A DNA stretch of 64,000 nucleotides from Sinosporangium album (GCF_900100605.1 NZ_FNCN01000013.1:154315-218314); one strand, 5' to 3'. Counted from the first letter of the stretch, positions 1 through 8,903 are shown. The notes: generated by a model not told the origin, from the letters alone. Numbers and translations: made by a program.

Positions 1-1
1 C

Positions 2-1522
2 GAGATCGTCCACCTGGCCTTGGACCTCGTCGGTGACAAGGCGGAATCCGTCTTCGACCCCGCCTGCGGCTCGGGCAGCTTCCTGATCGGCGCGCACGAG
101 CGGTTCGGCCGGGTCCGCCTCATGGGCCAGGACATCGACCACGCCGTCTCGCGGCTCACCGCCGTACGGCTGGCGCTCCGCTCCGCCGACGCCGACATCC
201 GCACCGGCGACACGCTGCGCGTGGACGCGTTCCCCGACCTCGCCGCCGACGCGGTCGTCTGCAATCCGCCGTTCAACGAGCGCAACTGGGGATACGAGGA
301 GCTCACCGCCGACCCCCGCTGGGAATACGGCCTGCCGCCCCGCATGGAGTCCGAGCTGGCCTGGGTCCAGCACGCGCTCGCGCGTCTGGCCGCGGGCGGC
401 ACCGCCGTACTGCTGATGACGCCCACGGTCGGCAACCGCAGGTCGGGCCGGCGTATCCGCGCCCAACTGCTGCGGCGCGGGGCGCTGCGCGCCGTGATCG
501 CGCTGCCGGCGGGGAGCGTGCCCAACATGGCCGTGGCGCTCACGCTGTGGGTGCTGCGCAAACCGGTCGACAGCCGTACGCCTGGCCACCTGCTGATGGT
601 GGACACCGCCTCGCACCCCGAGGACTTCGCGCGGGTCGCGCTGCGGGCCTGGCGGGCGTTCCGCGAGGGGGAGTCGCTCGACGAGGCGGGCGTGTGCCGT
701 ACGGTGCCGCTGGTGGACCTGCTCGACGACGAGGTCGACCTCACGCCGGGGCGCTACCTTTCCACCGCGGGGGAGGCGTTGTCGCCGGAACGGGTCACGG
801 GGGCCCGCGACCGGCTGGCCGGGCTGCTCCACGCCGCCCGCGGCCTGATGCCCGCCATCGAGGGCGAGGGCCGCGACCTGCCGGCGGTGCCCGTGTCCGA
901 GCTCGTACGGCGAGGCATGCTCACGCTGCACCAGCAGGCCGCCGCGAAACCCGGCGACACCTCGGAGGTGCCGCCCGGCTCACGCGTGCTCACCGCCAAG
1001 GACGTCGTGACGGATCAGGACGCTTCGGGCACGACCCCCGAGACCGCGGTCCAGCACTCCATCGTCGTCCAGGAGGGCGACGTCGTCGTGCCGCAGATCG
1101 TGCAGACCCTCGTCGCCCGCGTGGTCTCGGGCGGCGGTGCGGTCCTCGGCACGCATGTCACGCTCCTGCGGCCCGACCCGGCGCGGCTGGACCCCCACTT
1201 CCTGGCGGGGTTCCTCTGCGCCTCGGCGAACCTGCGCGAATACAGCTCGCTGTCGTCGCAGTTCCGGGTGGACGTCCGCCGCGCGCGGGTGCCGCTGCTC
1301 CCTCTTGACGAGCAGCGCCGGTACGGCACGGCCTTCCGCCGCCTGGCGGCGTTCCAGGCCGCGCTCCGGCAGGCGGCGGAGGTCGGCGACGGCCTCGCCC
1401 GCCTGGTGGCCGACGGCCTGACCCGCGGCGCCGTCCAGCCGCCCGCCGACATCCGCGCCGACATTCCCGCCGACATCCCTGCCGACATCCTCGGAGATGT
1501 TTCACCCGACGTTCCGCGCTGA
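2..1522 (+). CDS. N6-adenine DNA methylase with specificity-like C-terminal domain (5' truncated)
   Basis: Transfers methyl groups from SAM to adenine in DNA, as the HsdM subunit of type I restriction systems does. The reading frame is open to the window edge (EIVHLALDLV...), so the true start lies outside. The SAM-binding motif FDPACGSGS and the catalytic NPPF motif (CNPPFNE) are both present, as in N6_Mtase proteins. The last ~200 residues (from about residue 300) resemble a target-recognition domain of HsdS: a gatekeeper-like stretch VVQEGDVVVPQIVQ and a closing PLLPLDEQRRYG, typical of the end of such a domain. This suggests M and S functions in one chain. The tail carries four PADI-type repeats encoded by a 12-bp tandem repeat. 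No hsdR is visible downstream, where a two-component system follows; upstream cannot be seen. It could be an orphan methylase or part of a defence locus. Confidence 0.85.
   Translation, partial: EIVHLALDLVGDKAESVFDPACGSGSFLIGAHERFGRVRLMGQDIDHAVSRLTAVRLALRSADADIRTGDTLRVDAFPDLAADAVVCNPPFNERNWGYEELTADPRWEYGLPPRMESELAWVQHALARLAAGGTAVLLMTPTVGNRRSGRRIRAQLLRRGALRAVIALPAGSVPNMAVALTLWVLRKPVDSRTPGHLLMVDTASHPEDFARVALRAWRAFREGESLDEAGVCRTVPLVDLLDDEVDLTPGRYLSTAGEALSPERVTGARDRLAGLLHAARGLMPAIEGEGRDLPAVPVSELVRRGMLTLHQQAAAKPGDTSEVPPGSRVLTAKDVVTDQDASGTTPETAVQHSIVVQEGDVVVPQIVQTLVARVVSGGGAVLGTHVTLLRPDPARLDPHFLAGFLCASANLREYSSLSSQFRVDVRRARVPLLPLDEQRRYGTAFRRLAAFQAALRQAAEVGDGLARLVADGLTRGAVQPPADIRADIPADIPADILGDVSPDVPR
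1445..1492 (+). repeat. 12-bp tandem repeat, 4 units, in methylase 3' end
   Basis: Four consecutive 12-bp units with consensus GCCGACATCCCT encode the repeated tetrapeptide ADI-P/R near the C-terminus. The units differ at two or three positions, so it is not a recent duplication. Confidence 0.8.
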
Positions 1523-1571
1523 CGCGCTCGGGCGGCGGGCAAGATAGCGTTGAGCGGGCGAAACCAAGACA

Positions 1572-2924
1572 ATGGGCCCGTCTCGGCGGTGGAGGAGGAC
1601 GACGCTGACACGGTGGCCGGAGAGCGGGGGCGGGCCGCCCGGCGGGCGCTTACGGGCCTGGCTCGGAGTGCTCCGCAGGGACCTGGCTCCCGGCGGCGGA
1701 ACGCCGTTGTTCTCGCCGCCTTTCCCTCGGTTCCCCTCCCTCGCCTGGTATGTGCAGCTCGTAGTCGGGCTGTTCGCGATATCGCTCTCGGCGTTCGCCT
1801 GGCACACCCTCATCGATGACTACGGCGTCAGGAACGAGGTCGCCGGTCTGCTGGGCGTCGGGCAGGGCGCGGCGGTCATGCTGGCGTTGTACTGGCCGAT
1901 GGCGGCCTGGTGGGTGTCGCTCGGCATGGCCGTGTCGGCCTCGTTCGCGGCCGCCGTATCGGCGGCCCTGTCGGCCTCGGCGTCCGGCGATCCCGTGCCG
2001 GAAAGCTCGGTGTGGCCGGCGCCCAGCCTGGTGCTCCACGTGGGTGTGCTGGCCTTGGTGGCCTGGGGGACCCGGCCGCGGGTGCCGGTGGAGATGTGGC
2101 TGATCACGTTGGGCGTGGGTGTGGTGCTCGCGATCGTGCTGCCGGGGAACGAGGATCCGCTGTCGCTGATCGACATGACGGTTCTGTCCGGTACGGTCCT
2201 CATCGCGGCCGGGGCGCTGCGGTCCCGCAGCGAGGCTCTGCGCCGGGTGGCGCGGGCGGAGCAGGCGACCGGGGAGGAGCAGGCGCGGCGAGCCCTGCTC
2301 GAAGAGCGCACCCGGATCGCCCGTGAGTTGCACGATGTGGTCGCCCACCACATGACCGTGATCGCCATCCAGGCGGAGGCGGCCCCCTACCGGGTGGCCG
2401 AAACGCCCGCGGAGCTGGCGCGGAGCTTCGCCGTCATCCGCGCCGGAGCGCTGGAGGCGCTGACCGAGCTGCAGCGCGTCCTGGGCCTGCTGAGAAGCGA
2501 TGCCGTGGACAAGGAGCCTGAGAGCCCCCAACCCACACTGGAGCGCATCCATGACCTGATCGAGGGTGTGCGGGAGGCCGGGCTGAACGTTGTGCTGTGC
2601 ACCGAGGGCACCCCGAGTCCGATTCCTCAGGGCGTGGGGCTGTCGGCCTACCGCATCGTGCAGGAAGCGTTGAGTAACGTGCTGCGGCACGCTTTCGGCG
2701 CCGACGTCGTCGTCCAGGTCGTCCACCGTCCCGGACACCTGGAGCTGCACGTGGTCAACGGTCCGGGGCGGACATCGCCGCAGCCGACGACCGGGATGGG
2801 ACACGGACTCCTCGGCCTGAGAGAAAGGACCGCCATGCTGGGCGGAGAGTTGACCGCGGGACCGAGGGGCGGCGGCTACGTCGTACACGCCTGCCTGCCC
2901 CTCCACGGAGGCGACGACGCATGA
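1572..2924 (+). CDS. Two-component sensor histidine kinase (NarL/DesK type)
   Basis: A membrane sensor that autophosphorylates on histidine and passes the phosphate to the response regulator encoded next. The N-terminal half has several hydrophobic segments between residues ~55 and 210. The HisKA_3 dimerisation region holds the phospho-acceptor in RELHDVVAHHM (His ~254). An HATPase_c domain follows, with N-box VQEALSNVLRHA and G-box GHGLLGLRER. At 450 residues the length is ordinary for the family. The start at 1572 is an ATG with a weak Shine-Dalgarno, and the arginine-rich first ~40 residues leave a later start possible. Its stop overlaps the regulator's start by 4 nt (ATGA), so the two are translationally coupled. 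The stimulus is unknown. Confidence 0.9.
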   Translation: MGPSRRWRRTTLTRWPESGGGPPGGRLRAWLGVLRRDLAPGGGTPLFSPPFPRFPSLAWYVQLVVGLFAISLSAFAWHTLIDDYGVRNEVAGLLGVGQGAAVMLALYWPMAAWWVSLGMAVSASFAAAVSAALSASASGDPVPESSVWPAPSLVLHVGVLALVAWGTRPRVPVEMWLITLGVGVVLAIVLPGNEDPLSLIDMTVLSGTVLIAAGALRSRSEALRRVARAEQATGEEQARRALLEERTRIARELHDVVAHHMTVIAIQAEAAPYRVAETPAELARSFAVIRAGALEALTELQRVLGLLRSDAVDKEPESPQPTLERIHDLIEGVREAGLNVVLCTEGTPSPIPQGVGLSAYRIVQEALSNVLRHAFGADVVVQVVHRPGHLELHVVNGPGRTSPQPTTGMGHGLLGLRERTAMLGGELTAGPRGGGYVVHACLPLHGGDDA

Positions 2925-3589
2925 CGATCAGAGTGCTCATCGCCGACGATCAGGCGATGGTGCGAGAAGGATTCTCCGTACTGCTGAACGCCCAGCCCGA
3001 CATCGAGGTGGTGGGCGAAGCGGTGGACGGCCACGACGCCATCGCCAAGGCCGCGACGTTGAGCCCCGACGTCATCGTCATGGACGTGCGCATGCCGGGT
3101 CTCAACGGCCTGGAGGCCGCCCGGGAGCTGTCGCCCACCACCAAGGTGCTCGTCCTGACCACCTTCGACCTCGACGAGTACGTCTACGAGGCGCTGCGCG
3201 CCGGCGCCAGCGGCTTCCTGCTGAAGAACGCCGGGGCGCGCGAGCTGAGCGAGGCGGTACGGGTCGTGGCCAGGGGCGACGCGCTGCTGGCGCCCTCGGT
3301 CACGCGACGGCTCATCGGTGCCTTCGCCCGCATGGGCCCTCCGGCACGCGCGGGCGGGAATCGGGTCGAGGAGCTGACGGAGCGGGAAACCGAGATCCTC
3401 GTGCTGGTCGCGCACGGCATGTCGAACGTGGAGATCGCCGAACGGCTCGTCATCGCCGAGCAGACCGTGAAAACCCACGTGAGCAACATCCTGGCCAAAC
3501 TGGGCCTGCGCGACCGGACGCAGGCCGCCGTCCACGCCTACCGGATCGGCCTGGTCGATCCCGTACGGCTCCCGCCCCCGACGCGGTGA
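2921..3589 (+). CDS. LuxR/NarL-family response regulator
   Basis: DNA-binding partner of the kinase just upstream. The receiver domain (residues 1-120) has the acidic pocket ADDQ, the phospho-acceptor Asp55 in VIVMDVRMPG, and the conserved Lys in FLLKNAG. The C-terminal GerE/LuxR helix-turn-helix spans about residues 150-212 (LTERETEILVLVAHG ... VKTHVSNILAKLGLRDR). The full length of 222 residues is typical. The ATGA overlap with the kinase gene supports a bicistronic mRNA. Targets cannot be predicted, and no inverted repeat stands out before the operon. The gene ends 4 nt from the convergent methyltransferase gene. Confidence 0.93.
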   Translation: MTIRVLIADDQAMVREGFSVLLNAQPDIEVVGEAVDGHDAIAKAATLSPDVIVMDVRMPGLNGLEAARELSPTTKVLVLTTFDLDEYVYEALRAGASGFLLKNAGARELSEAVRVVARGDALLAPSVTRRLIGAFARMGPPARAGGNRVEELTERETEILVLVAHGMSNVEIAERLVIAEQTVKTHVSNILAKLGLRDRTQAAVHAYRIGLVDPVRLPPPTR

Positions 3590-3593
3590 CCGC

Positions 3594-4277
3594 TCACGCC
3601 TCCCCGGGTTCGCGGTCGCTCGCGTCGCGTGGCGCGGTCCGGTAGAGGGAGACGGCGAACGGCCTGTCCACGTTGCGCTCGACGTGGTTGCCCACCGTGG
3701 AGAGGGCGGGGTCGGCGTCCAGGAACGCATGGAGCCGCGTCGCCTCCGGCCACGGGTGGACGGCGACCAGGTGGGCGCCGGGGCGCATGAACGCGGTGAG
3801 TCGCGACGAGGCGTGGCGCAGCCGCGGCGTGCGCCCGAGGTAGTAGAGCAGCTCGGCGCAGAACACCAGGTCGAAGTCGCCGCGCAGCCCGGGGTTCAGG
3901 ATGTCGGCCTGGATGAAACGCACGCGCGAGCCGGTGTCCCCGACGCGTTCGCGGGCCCGCCCGAGCGCGCGGGAGGAGATGTCGACGCCCACGATCCCGG
4001 CGTCGGGGTAGGCGTCGGCGAGAAGCTTGGTGAAGACCCCCTCGCTGCACCCCACCTCCAGGATGCGCTCGTAACGGCCTTCCGGCACCGCGTCGAGCGT
4101 GGTCTTGTACTTGTGCGCCTCATAGTGGTCGGTCGCGAGCCGCCACGGATCGGGGTTGCGATGCCACCAGTCGAAGTATGTGCGCAGGAGTGGCCCTTGA
4201 CCTCCGGAGGCGAGCAGCGAAACCGCACGGAAGAGAGTGCGATGCACGAGATCCGGGACTCTGGCTGCCACGTCCAC
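3594..4277 (-). CDS. Class I SAM-dependent methyltransferase (NodS-like)
   Basis: A Rossmann-fold methyltransferase of unknown substrate. Motif I is ILEVGCSEG (residues 72-80), followed by the acidic strand GIVGVDIS and the motif IV region DFDLVFCAELLYYL. The overall pattern recalls the NodS family and small-molecule methyltransferases. I chose the GTG at 4277 because GGAGGAAAC lies immediately upstream with good spacing. A longer frame reaches 4364 but has no ribosome site and an atypical N-terminus. The predicted length is 227 residues. It converges on the response regulator gene with a 4-nt gap and diverges from the helicase cassette; a 20-bp tandem repeat lies in the divergent spacer. Confidence 0.8.
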   Translation of the reverse strand: MDVAARVPDLVHRTLFRAVSLLASGGQGPLLRTYFDWWHRNPDPWRLATDHYEAHKYKTTLDAVPEGRYERILEVGCSEGVFTKLLADAYPDAGIVGVDISSRALGRARERVGDTGSRVRFIQADILNPGLRGDFDLVFCAELLYYLGRTPRLRHASSRLTAFMRPGAHLVAVHPWPEATRLHAFLDADPALSTVGNHVERNVDRPFAVSLYRTAPRDASDREPGEA

Positions 4278-4378
4278 GATGTTTCCTCCGCCGGGGTTTC
4301 TCCAGGAATCGGCCTGTACACGGCCTTCCAGCCACAACCTAGAAACCCTTCGCCTCCACGGCACCGCCCTGGAGAGTG

Positions 4379-4418
4379 GACTTCGGTCTAGCTCTCAGGA
4401 CTTCGGTCTAGCTCTCAG
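4379..4418 (+). repeat. 20-bp perfect tandem duplication
   Basis: The 20-mer GACTTCGGTCTAGCTCTCAG occurs twice back to back, in the spacer between the divergent methyltransferase gene and the three-gene helicase cassette. It contains CTAG, a rare tetranucleotide in this genome type, and could be a duplicated regulator site or a replication slippage product. Confidence 0.9.
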
Positions 4419-4570
4419 GTAGGGGTCCGCCGACTCTGTCGCGCGCTATGACGCGAGGATCGGCGCGGTATCCCGGTAGTCTGCGGCAACGCGGAACGGG
4501 ACGGGGCCGGGAGACGAGGCCCGGCGGACCCGGCGCACCGACACTCTGCGAACGAGGAGAGAAAGCACCC

Positions 4571-5725
4571 ATGAGCCGGCTCGATGCGCTGCGCGGTCCG
4601 ACGCCGCCCCTGGACCACAACGCTCGCAGCATCGCCGCTCTCGCCGCCAACCCCGCCTGCGACCGCCGCGCGGTGCTCGACGCCGTCGGCGTCGACAAGA
4701 ACCTCATGGCCGTGCACCTCGGCTACTCGGCGCAGTTCGGGCAGTCGCCGTTCGCGGTGGTCCGCACACGGCAGTTCGAGGAGATCGTGAGGGCCGGCGG
4801 GGGCGCCGGTCTGCTGCCGCTGCTGCGGGAGGCGCTCGGTCTGTCGATCGACACGGCCCGGTGGGAGTCCGCCGACGAGTCCGCCGACGAGGGCGGCGGT
4901 GAGTCCGCCGAGGAGGGCGCCGGCGAGGCGCACGCCGTACGGCACACGCGCACCGAGGCCCTCGTCGCCCGCGCGGCCGGCGACCCGGGCACGGCCGTGG
5001 TCCTTGACCGGCTGCTGCTGCGGCTCGACGTTGCGGGCCACGAGGTCCACCTGGAGCCCGGCGTCCTCGTCTTCCAGGCCGGTGAGCGCTTCCACGTGGT
5101 GACGATCAAGCCGTTCGCCGTCGTCGACGGACAGGCGGAGACCGGCAGGGTGTCGGCGGCGGCCCGCGAGGCCGCGGTGTATGTGCACGCCATGCGGGCC
5201 CTGCTCGTCCGGATGGGGCTCGCGCCGGACCGCGTCTCGCACGACGTCGTGCTGGTGTGCCCGGAGAACTTCTCCAACGTTCCCACCGCCTCACTGCTGG
5301 ACGTGCGCCGCGAGCTTTCGGTGCTGGCGTGGCAACTGGCGAGGCTCACCCGGATCGACCGCATCCTCGACGGCCTGCCGTCCGGGCTCAGCCTCGACCT
5401 GCGGATCGAGGCCGGCGTCCCCACACGGCCCGCCGCCGACCTGGACGAGGCGGTTTCGGGGATCGCGGCGAGATACGCCCCTGAATGCCTGTCCGCCTGT
5501 GAGATGGCCTACTTCTGCCGGGCCGAGGCCAGGTCGGGCGGCGCGCTGGATGCGCTGGGCCGTGCCGTACGCGACGATCTCGGCGGGGTGGAGACCGTCG
5601 GCGCCGCGATCGGGCTCGCCACGGGCACCCGTACGGCTACCGCCGGCGAACAGGGCGTCGCCGAGCGGCTCCGCCACATCCGGAAGATCTACCAGGAGAC
5701 GGTCGCACAGGAGACGGTCGCATGA
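4571..5725 (+). CDS. RecB/Cas4-like Fe-S nuclease-fold protein, first gene of helicase cassette
   Basis: I do not recognise a named family, but the layout is that of iron-sulfur RecB/Cas4/Dna2-type nucleases. There is an early cysteine (Cys30, NPACDRRAVL), a GQSPFA...FE block (residues 57-70), a central beta region (residues 156-190), a helix rich in AAREAAVYVHAMR, and a late cysteine trio C-x3-C-x5-C (Cys306, 310, 316 in ECLSACEMAYFC). The central stretch reads LEPG...VVTIKPF, where active family members should have PD...(E/D)xK. Asp and Glu therefore appear replaced by Gly164 and Thr178, and cleavage activity may be lost. A low-complexity acidic insert lies at residues 99-120. The start at ATG 4571 follows a GGAGAG site. 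The stop overlaps the next start (ATGA). The fold assignment is inference. Confidence 0.6.
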   Translation: MSRLDALRGPTPPLDHNARSIAALAANPACDRRAVLDAVGVDKNLMAVHLGYSAQFGQSPFAVVRTRQFEEIVRAGGGAGLLPLLREALGLSIDTARWESADESADEGGGESAEEGAGEAHAVRHTRTEALVARAAGDPGTAVVLDRLLLRLDVAGHEVHLEPGVLVFQAGERFHVVTIKPFAVVDGQAETGRVSAAAREAAVYVHAMRALLVRMGLAPDRVSHDVVLVCPENFSNVPTASLLDVRRELSVLAWQLARLTRIDRILDGLPSGLSLDLRIEAGVPTRPAADLDEAVSGIAARYAPECLSACEMAYFCRAEARSGGALDALGRAVRDDLGGVETVGAAIGLATGTRTATAGEQGVAERLRHIRKIYQETVAQETVA

Positions 5726-7185
5726 GCATGTTCCGCTCCTACCTGAAGGCGCAGGCGTTCCACGAGGGCCGGGCGCAGCCGTCGGCGACCGTGCGCCATG
5801 TCCACCTGTCGCACGCACCGCTCGTGTTCGTCCCGCTGCGGATGGCCGGTGAGGCGGCGGCGCCGCTCGGGGCGATGGTCGGCTGCGACCGGGCGGCCCC
5901 GACGCTGCTGGTCGTCCCGCAACCGCGCAACCGCGAGCTGCGGTTCGCGTTCGCGACGGAACTCGCCGCCGTCGTCCTGCCCTACATCGAGCGGTTCGCG
6001 GGGGAGACCGAGACGGTCGAGGCGAAAACCCCCTATGAGCGGTGCCTCGACGCTCCGCAGATCCTCGTCCCGAACCCCCGGGGGGTGGCGTTCAGCAGGC
6101 TTCTGGGAAGGTCCACGAGGTTCCGCCGTACATCGGGCCCTTATGCCGTCCCCCCCTCCGTGCCGGCGTTCGGGCAGTGGCTGACGTTCCTCGCCGAACG
6201 CGCGGAACACGCGGGCTCGTCCATGTTCCTCGCCATGACCGATGTTCTCGCCGCCCACTGGGTCACGGGGCAGAGCGGCGTCGAGGACGGCACGCTGGCG
6301 GCCCTGCTGGCCTGGATCGCTCCACCTGCGGGCTCCACCGGGCACGAGGCCGCCGCCGAGTCCGAGGACCCGACGCGCACACCACCGGCCGGGCCCGACA
6401 CCGACCCCGAGTTCGACCGGAAGGTCCTGCAGCCGGCGATCGACGCCTACGACGCGTCCGGCTCGCCGGAACGGGTGGAGGAGGCGCTGCGCCGGCATCT
6501 CCAGCCCACCTGGGACCTCATGTGGCGCGCGGTGGATCTTCTGCGCGGCCTGCCCGAGGCCGCCGGAGTGAGCGGCCGGTGGGAGAGGGACCGCACCGCG
6601 CTGGCCCGCGAGGTCGCCAGGCTCGGCGAGAACCCGACGCCGCAGGGGCGCTGGGACAGTCCGGTCGCGGCGGCGCGCCGGCTCGCCGCGCTGGAGATCG
6701 CCCAGCAGACCTACGAGGCGGCGCGGGCGTTCGACGACCCTCTGGCGATGGCGGAATACCGGGTGGAAGGGGCGGCGTTCGCCGGCGAGGTCGTCGCGGT
6801 GGAGGCCGACCGCCGCATCGTGCCCCCCGGCGGCAAGCGAGCGGTCCCGCGCCCCCTGGTGACCGTCCGGACCGGCGACCCTGTACGGCTCGCGCCCGGC
6901 ACGCGGGTGTTCTCGCCAGCCCGCCGTACCCAGCGGAAAGCCGAGATCGTGTCGGTGGCGGGGGATACGGTGACCATCCAGATCAACGACGGCATGGGGC
7001 AGGGCCGCGAACCCGCGCCGGGGAGCGTGCCCTCGCTGGGCGAGGTCGTCTGCTACACCGACCTCGACCCCGGCGGAGGCCGTACCCCGCCTCTGCCCGC
7101 CCTTTCGGACACGCCGTGGACCCACGGCGGTCCGCCCGAGCCGTACGTTCCCACCGACGAGGACGCGCAGGAAAGCTGGTCATGA
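5722..7185 (+). CDS. Uncharacterised middle protein of the nuclease/helicase cassette
   Basis: This 487-residue protein matches no family I can name. It has no signal peptide or membrane segment. Residues ~1-200 are a mixed alpha/beta domain. Residues ~205-235 form a Pro/Asp/Thr-rich linker. Residues ~240-345 are helical. Residues ~345-435 look like an all-beta barrel (GEVVAVEADRR ... LVTVRTGDPV ... GTRVFSP ... AEIVSVAGDTVTIQIN). In Dna2 and Upf1 helicases a beta-barrel (domain 1B) is attached to the motor, so this protein may supply the barrel for the separate motor encoded next. That is inference. It overlaps both neighbours by 4 nt (ATGA at 5722 and 7182), indicating stoichiometric co-production. 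Confidence 0.6.
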   Translation: MSMFRSYLKAQAFHEGRAQPSATVRHVHLSHAPLVFVPLRMAGEAAAPLGAMVGCDRAAPTLLVVPQPRNRELRFAFATELAAVVLPYIERFAGETETVEAKTPYERCLDAPQILVPNPRGVAFSRLLGRSTRFRRTSGPYAVPPSVPAFGQWLTFLAERAEHAGSSMFLAMTDVLAAHWVTGQSGVEDGTLAALLAWIAPPAGSTGHEAAAESEDPTRTPPAGPDTDPEFDRKVLQPAIDAYDASGSPERVEEALRRHLQPTWDLMWRAVDLLRGLPEAAGVSGRWERDRTALAREVARLGENPTPQGRWDSPVAAARRLAALEIAQQTYEAARAFDDPLAMAEYRVEGAAFAGEVVAVEADRRIVPPGGKRAVPRPLVTVRTGDPVRLAPGTRVFSPARRTQRKAEIVSVAGDTVTIQINDGMGQGREPAPGSVPSLGEVVCYTDLDPGGGRTPPLPALSDTPWTHGGPPEPYVPTDEDAQESWS

Positions 7186-8480
7186 CCCCCAGACAGGCCG
7201 CCGAAGCCGCCACCGCGGCGATCCTGGCCGACTACACCGGCGGAGGGCACCGCGGCCTCGTCGTCGACTCGCCGCCGGGTGCGGGCAAGACGACCCTGGT
7301 CGTGGCGACCGCGATGCGGCTCGCCGAGGCGGGCCGCGACCTCATGGTCGTCGCGCAGACCAACGAGCAGGTGGACGACCTCGTCGACAGGCTCGCGGGC
7401 AAGGCCCCCGGCGTCAGTGTCGGGCGCCTCCACAAGGAGGGTTTCCAGCCGCCCGAACGCGTGACCCGCCACTCGAACGTCACGCTCCACAACAAGGTCG
7501 ACAAGGTGCAGCACTGCCAGGTCGTCGTCGCGACCGCCGACAAATGGGCCTACGTGTCGGGGCGCACGTGGCCGTGGGCCATCGTCGACGAGGCATACCA
7601 GATGCGGTCCGACAAACTGCTCGCCGTCGCGCCGCTCTTCGCCGACGGGCACACGCTGTTCGTCGGCGACCCCGGACAACTCGACCCCTTCTCCGTCGTC
7701 GACAGCGAACGTTGGACGGGCCTGGCCTGGGACCCCATGCAGAGCGCGGTCGCCGTCACCCAGCGGCTCAACGACCTCGCCGTGCACCGGCTGCCGGTGT
7801 CCTGGCGGCTGCCCGCCACCGCCGCGCCCGTCATCGCCGACGCCTTCTACCCGGCGAGCCCCTTCGTCTCCGGCACCGCGCACGGCGAACGGCGGCTGAG
7901 CCTCTCCCCGGCCGCCGCGCGCGACCCCCACGACGCCGCACTGGAGGAGGCCGCCTCCTCGGGGTGGGCGCTCCACGAACTGCCGCCCCGCCACACCGTG
8001 CGCACCGACCCCGAGACGGCCGCGGCCTGCGCCGCCCTCGCCCGCCGCGTGCTGGAGCGCGGCACCACCGCCCACGACGAGTACGGCTTCCGCCCCGTCA
8101 CCCCCGACCGCGTCGCGGTGGGCTGCGCCCACAACGACCAGGTGGCCGCCGTACGCCAGGCGGGCGTCCCCGACGGCGTCACCGTCGACACCGCCAACAG
8201 GCTGCAAGGGCGCGAATACGACGTCACCATCGTGTGGCACCCGCTGTCGGGCCGACGCGACGCCACCGCCTTCCACCTCGAATCCGGCCGGCTGTGCGTC
8301 CTTGCCTCCCGTCACCGCCACGCCTGCCTCGTCGTGGCCCGCGCGGGCATCGCCGACCTGCTCGACAACCACCCGTCGAGCCTGCGGGTCCAGCTCAACG
8401 TGCCGGTGAAGTTCCCCGACGGCTGGGCCGCCAACCAGGCGATCCTCGCCCATCTCGCCCGCCACCGCGTCCCCGGCTGA
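7182..8480 (+). CDS. SF1 helicase/ATPase of the Dna2/Upf1 type, third gene of cassette
   Basis: A nucleic-acid-dependent ATPase, predicted as a superfamily 1 motor. Walker A is PPGAGKTT (residues 31-38), Walker B is AIVDEAYQM (Asp136, Glu137), and motif III is GDPGQLDPF (from residue 162). Motif V is NRLQGREYDVTIV (from residue 339) and motif VI is LASRHRHACLVV (~377). At 432 residues it is compact, containing the two RecA-like domains without the long insertions of UvrD or a nuclease domain. Both partners upstream are translationally coupled to it. With a Fe-S RecB-like protein and a possible 1B barrel, the operon resembles a Dna2 helicase-nuclease divided over three chains. Repair, recombination or phage defence are all possible roles. 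Confidence 0.8.
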   Translation: MTPRQAAEAATAAILADYTGGGHRGLVVDSPPGAGKTTLVVATAMRLAEAGRDLMVVAQTNEQVDDLVDRLAGKAPGVSVGRLHKEGFQPPERVTRHSNVTLHNKVDKVQHCQVVVATADKWAYVSGRTWPWAIVDEAYQMRSDKLLAVAPLFADGHTLFVGDPGQLDPFSVVDSERWTGLAWDPMQSAVAVTQRLNDLAVHRLPVSWRLPATAAPVIADAFYPASPFVSGTAHGERRLSLSPAAARDPHDAALEEAASSGWALHELPPRHTVRTDPETAAACAALARRVLERGTTAHDEYGFRPVTPDRVAVGCAHNDQVAAVRQAGVPDGVTVDTANRLQGREYDVTIVWHPLSGRRDATAFHLESGRLCVLASRHRHACLVVARAGIADLLDNHPSSLRVQLNVPVKFPDGWAANQAILAHLARHRVPG

Positions 8481-8604
8481 CACGCGTACGGCCCGGCCCT
8501 GTCACCGGGGGCACGGAGGAGGCGTGGATCGCGTCTAAGCGGGAGATCGGGGGGCGGGTGGTGCCGGTCAGGCGGGTGTCGGGCGTGTGGCGTAGTGTCG
8601 GGCT

Positions 8605-8817
8605 ATGTGCCGGAGTATCAAGACTCTGCGGGAGCCGTTCGCCAGTGATGTGACCGAGGCTGACATGCGGGAGGCGGCGCTGCAATATGTGCGCAAGGTG
8701 TCGGGTTTTCGAGCACCGTCGGCGCGTAACGCCGAGGCGTTCGATCGGGCCGTCGAGGCCGTGACGGCCGCGACACGTGAACTGTTGGCCGATATCGAGG
8801 TGAGATCCGCTCCCTAG
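8605..8817 (+). CDS. DUF2277 family small protein
   Basis: A 70-residue protein beginning MCRSIKTLR, with the family signature ...AALQYVRKVSGFR. It matches the widespread DUF2277 family of unknown function. It is predicted to be cytoplasmic and mostly helical. It starts at ATG 8605; the upstream sequence has no strong Shine-Dalgarno. It stands alone between the helicase cassette and a convergent asparagine-synthetase-like gene, and a GC-rich hairpin about 60 bp downstream could end its transcript. Confidence 0.85.
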   Translation: MCRSIKTLREPFASDVTEADMREAALQYVRKVSGFRAPSARNAEAFDRAVEAVTAATRELLADIEVRSAP

Positions 8818-8876
8818 CGCGGGGCTGTGCCGTGAGGCCGTTCCGGGAGAGGTGAGCACGACGACGGCGCGGACGG

Positions 8877-8903
8877 GGCGGACGGACATTCGTCCCGTCC
8901 GCC
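8877..8903 (+). terminator. Candidate hairpin terminator after DUF2277 gene
   Basis: GGCGGACGGAC and GTCCCGTCCGCC pair around a 4-nt loop with one bulge. There is no U-tract, as is common in actinomycete terminators. Confidence 0.5.
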
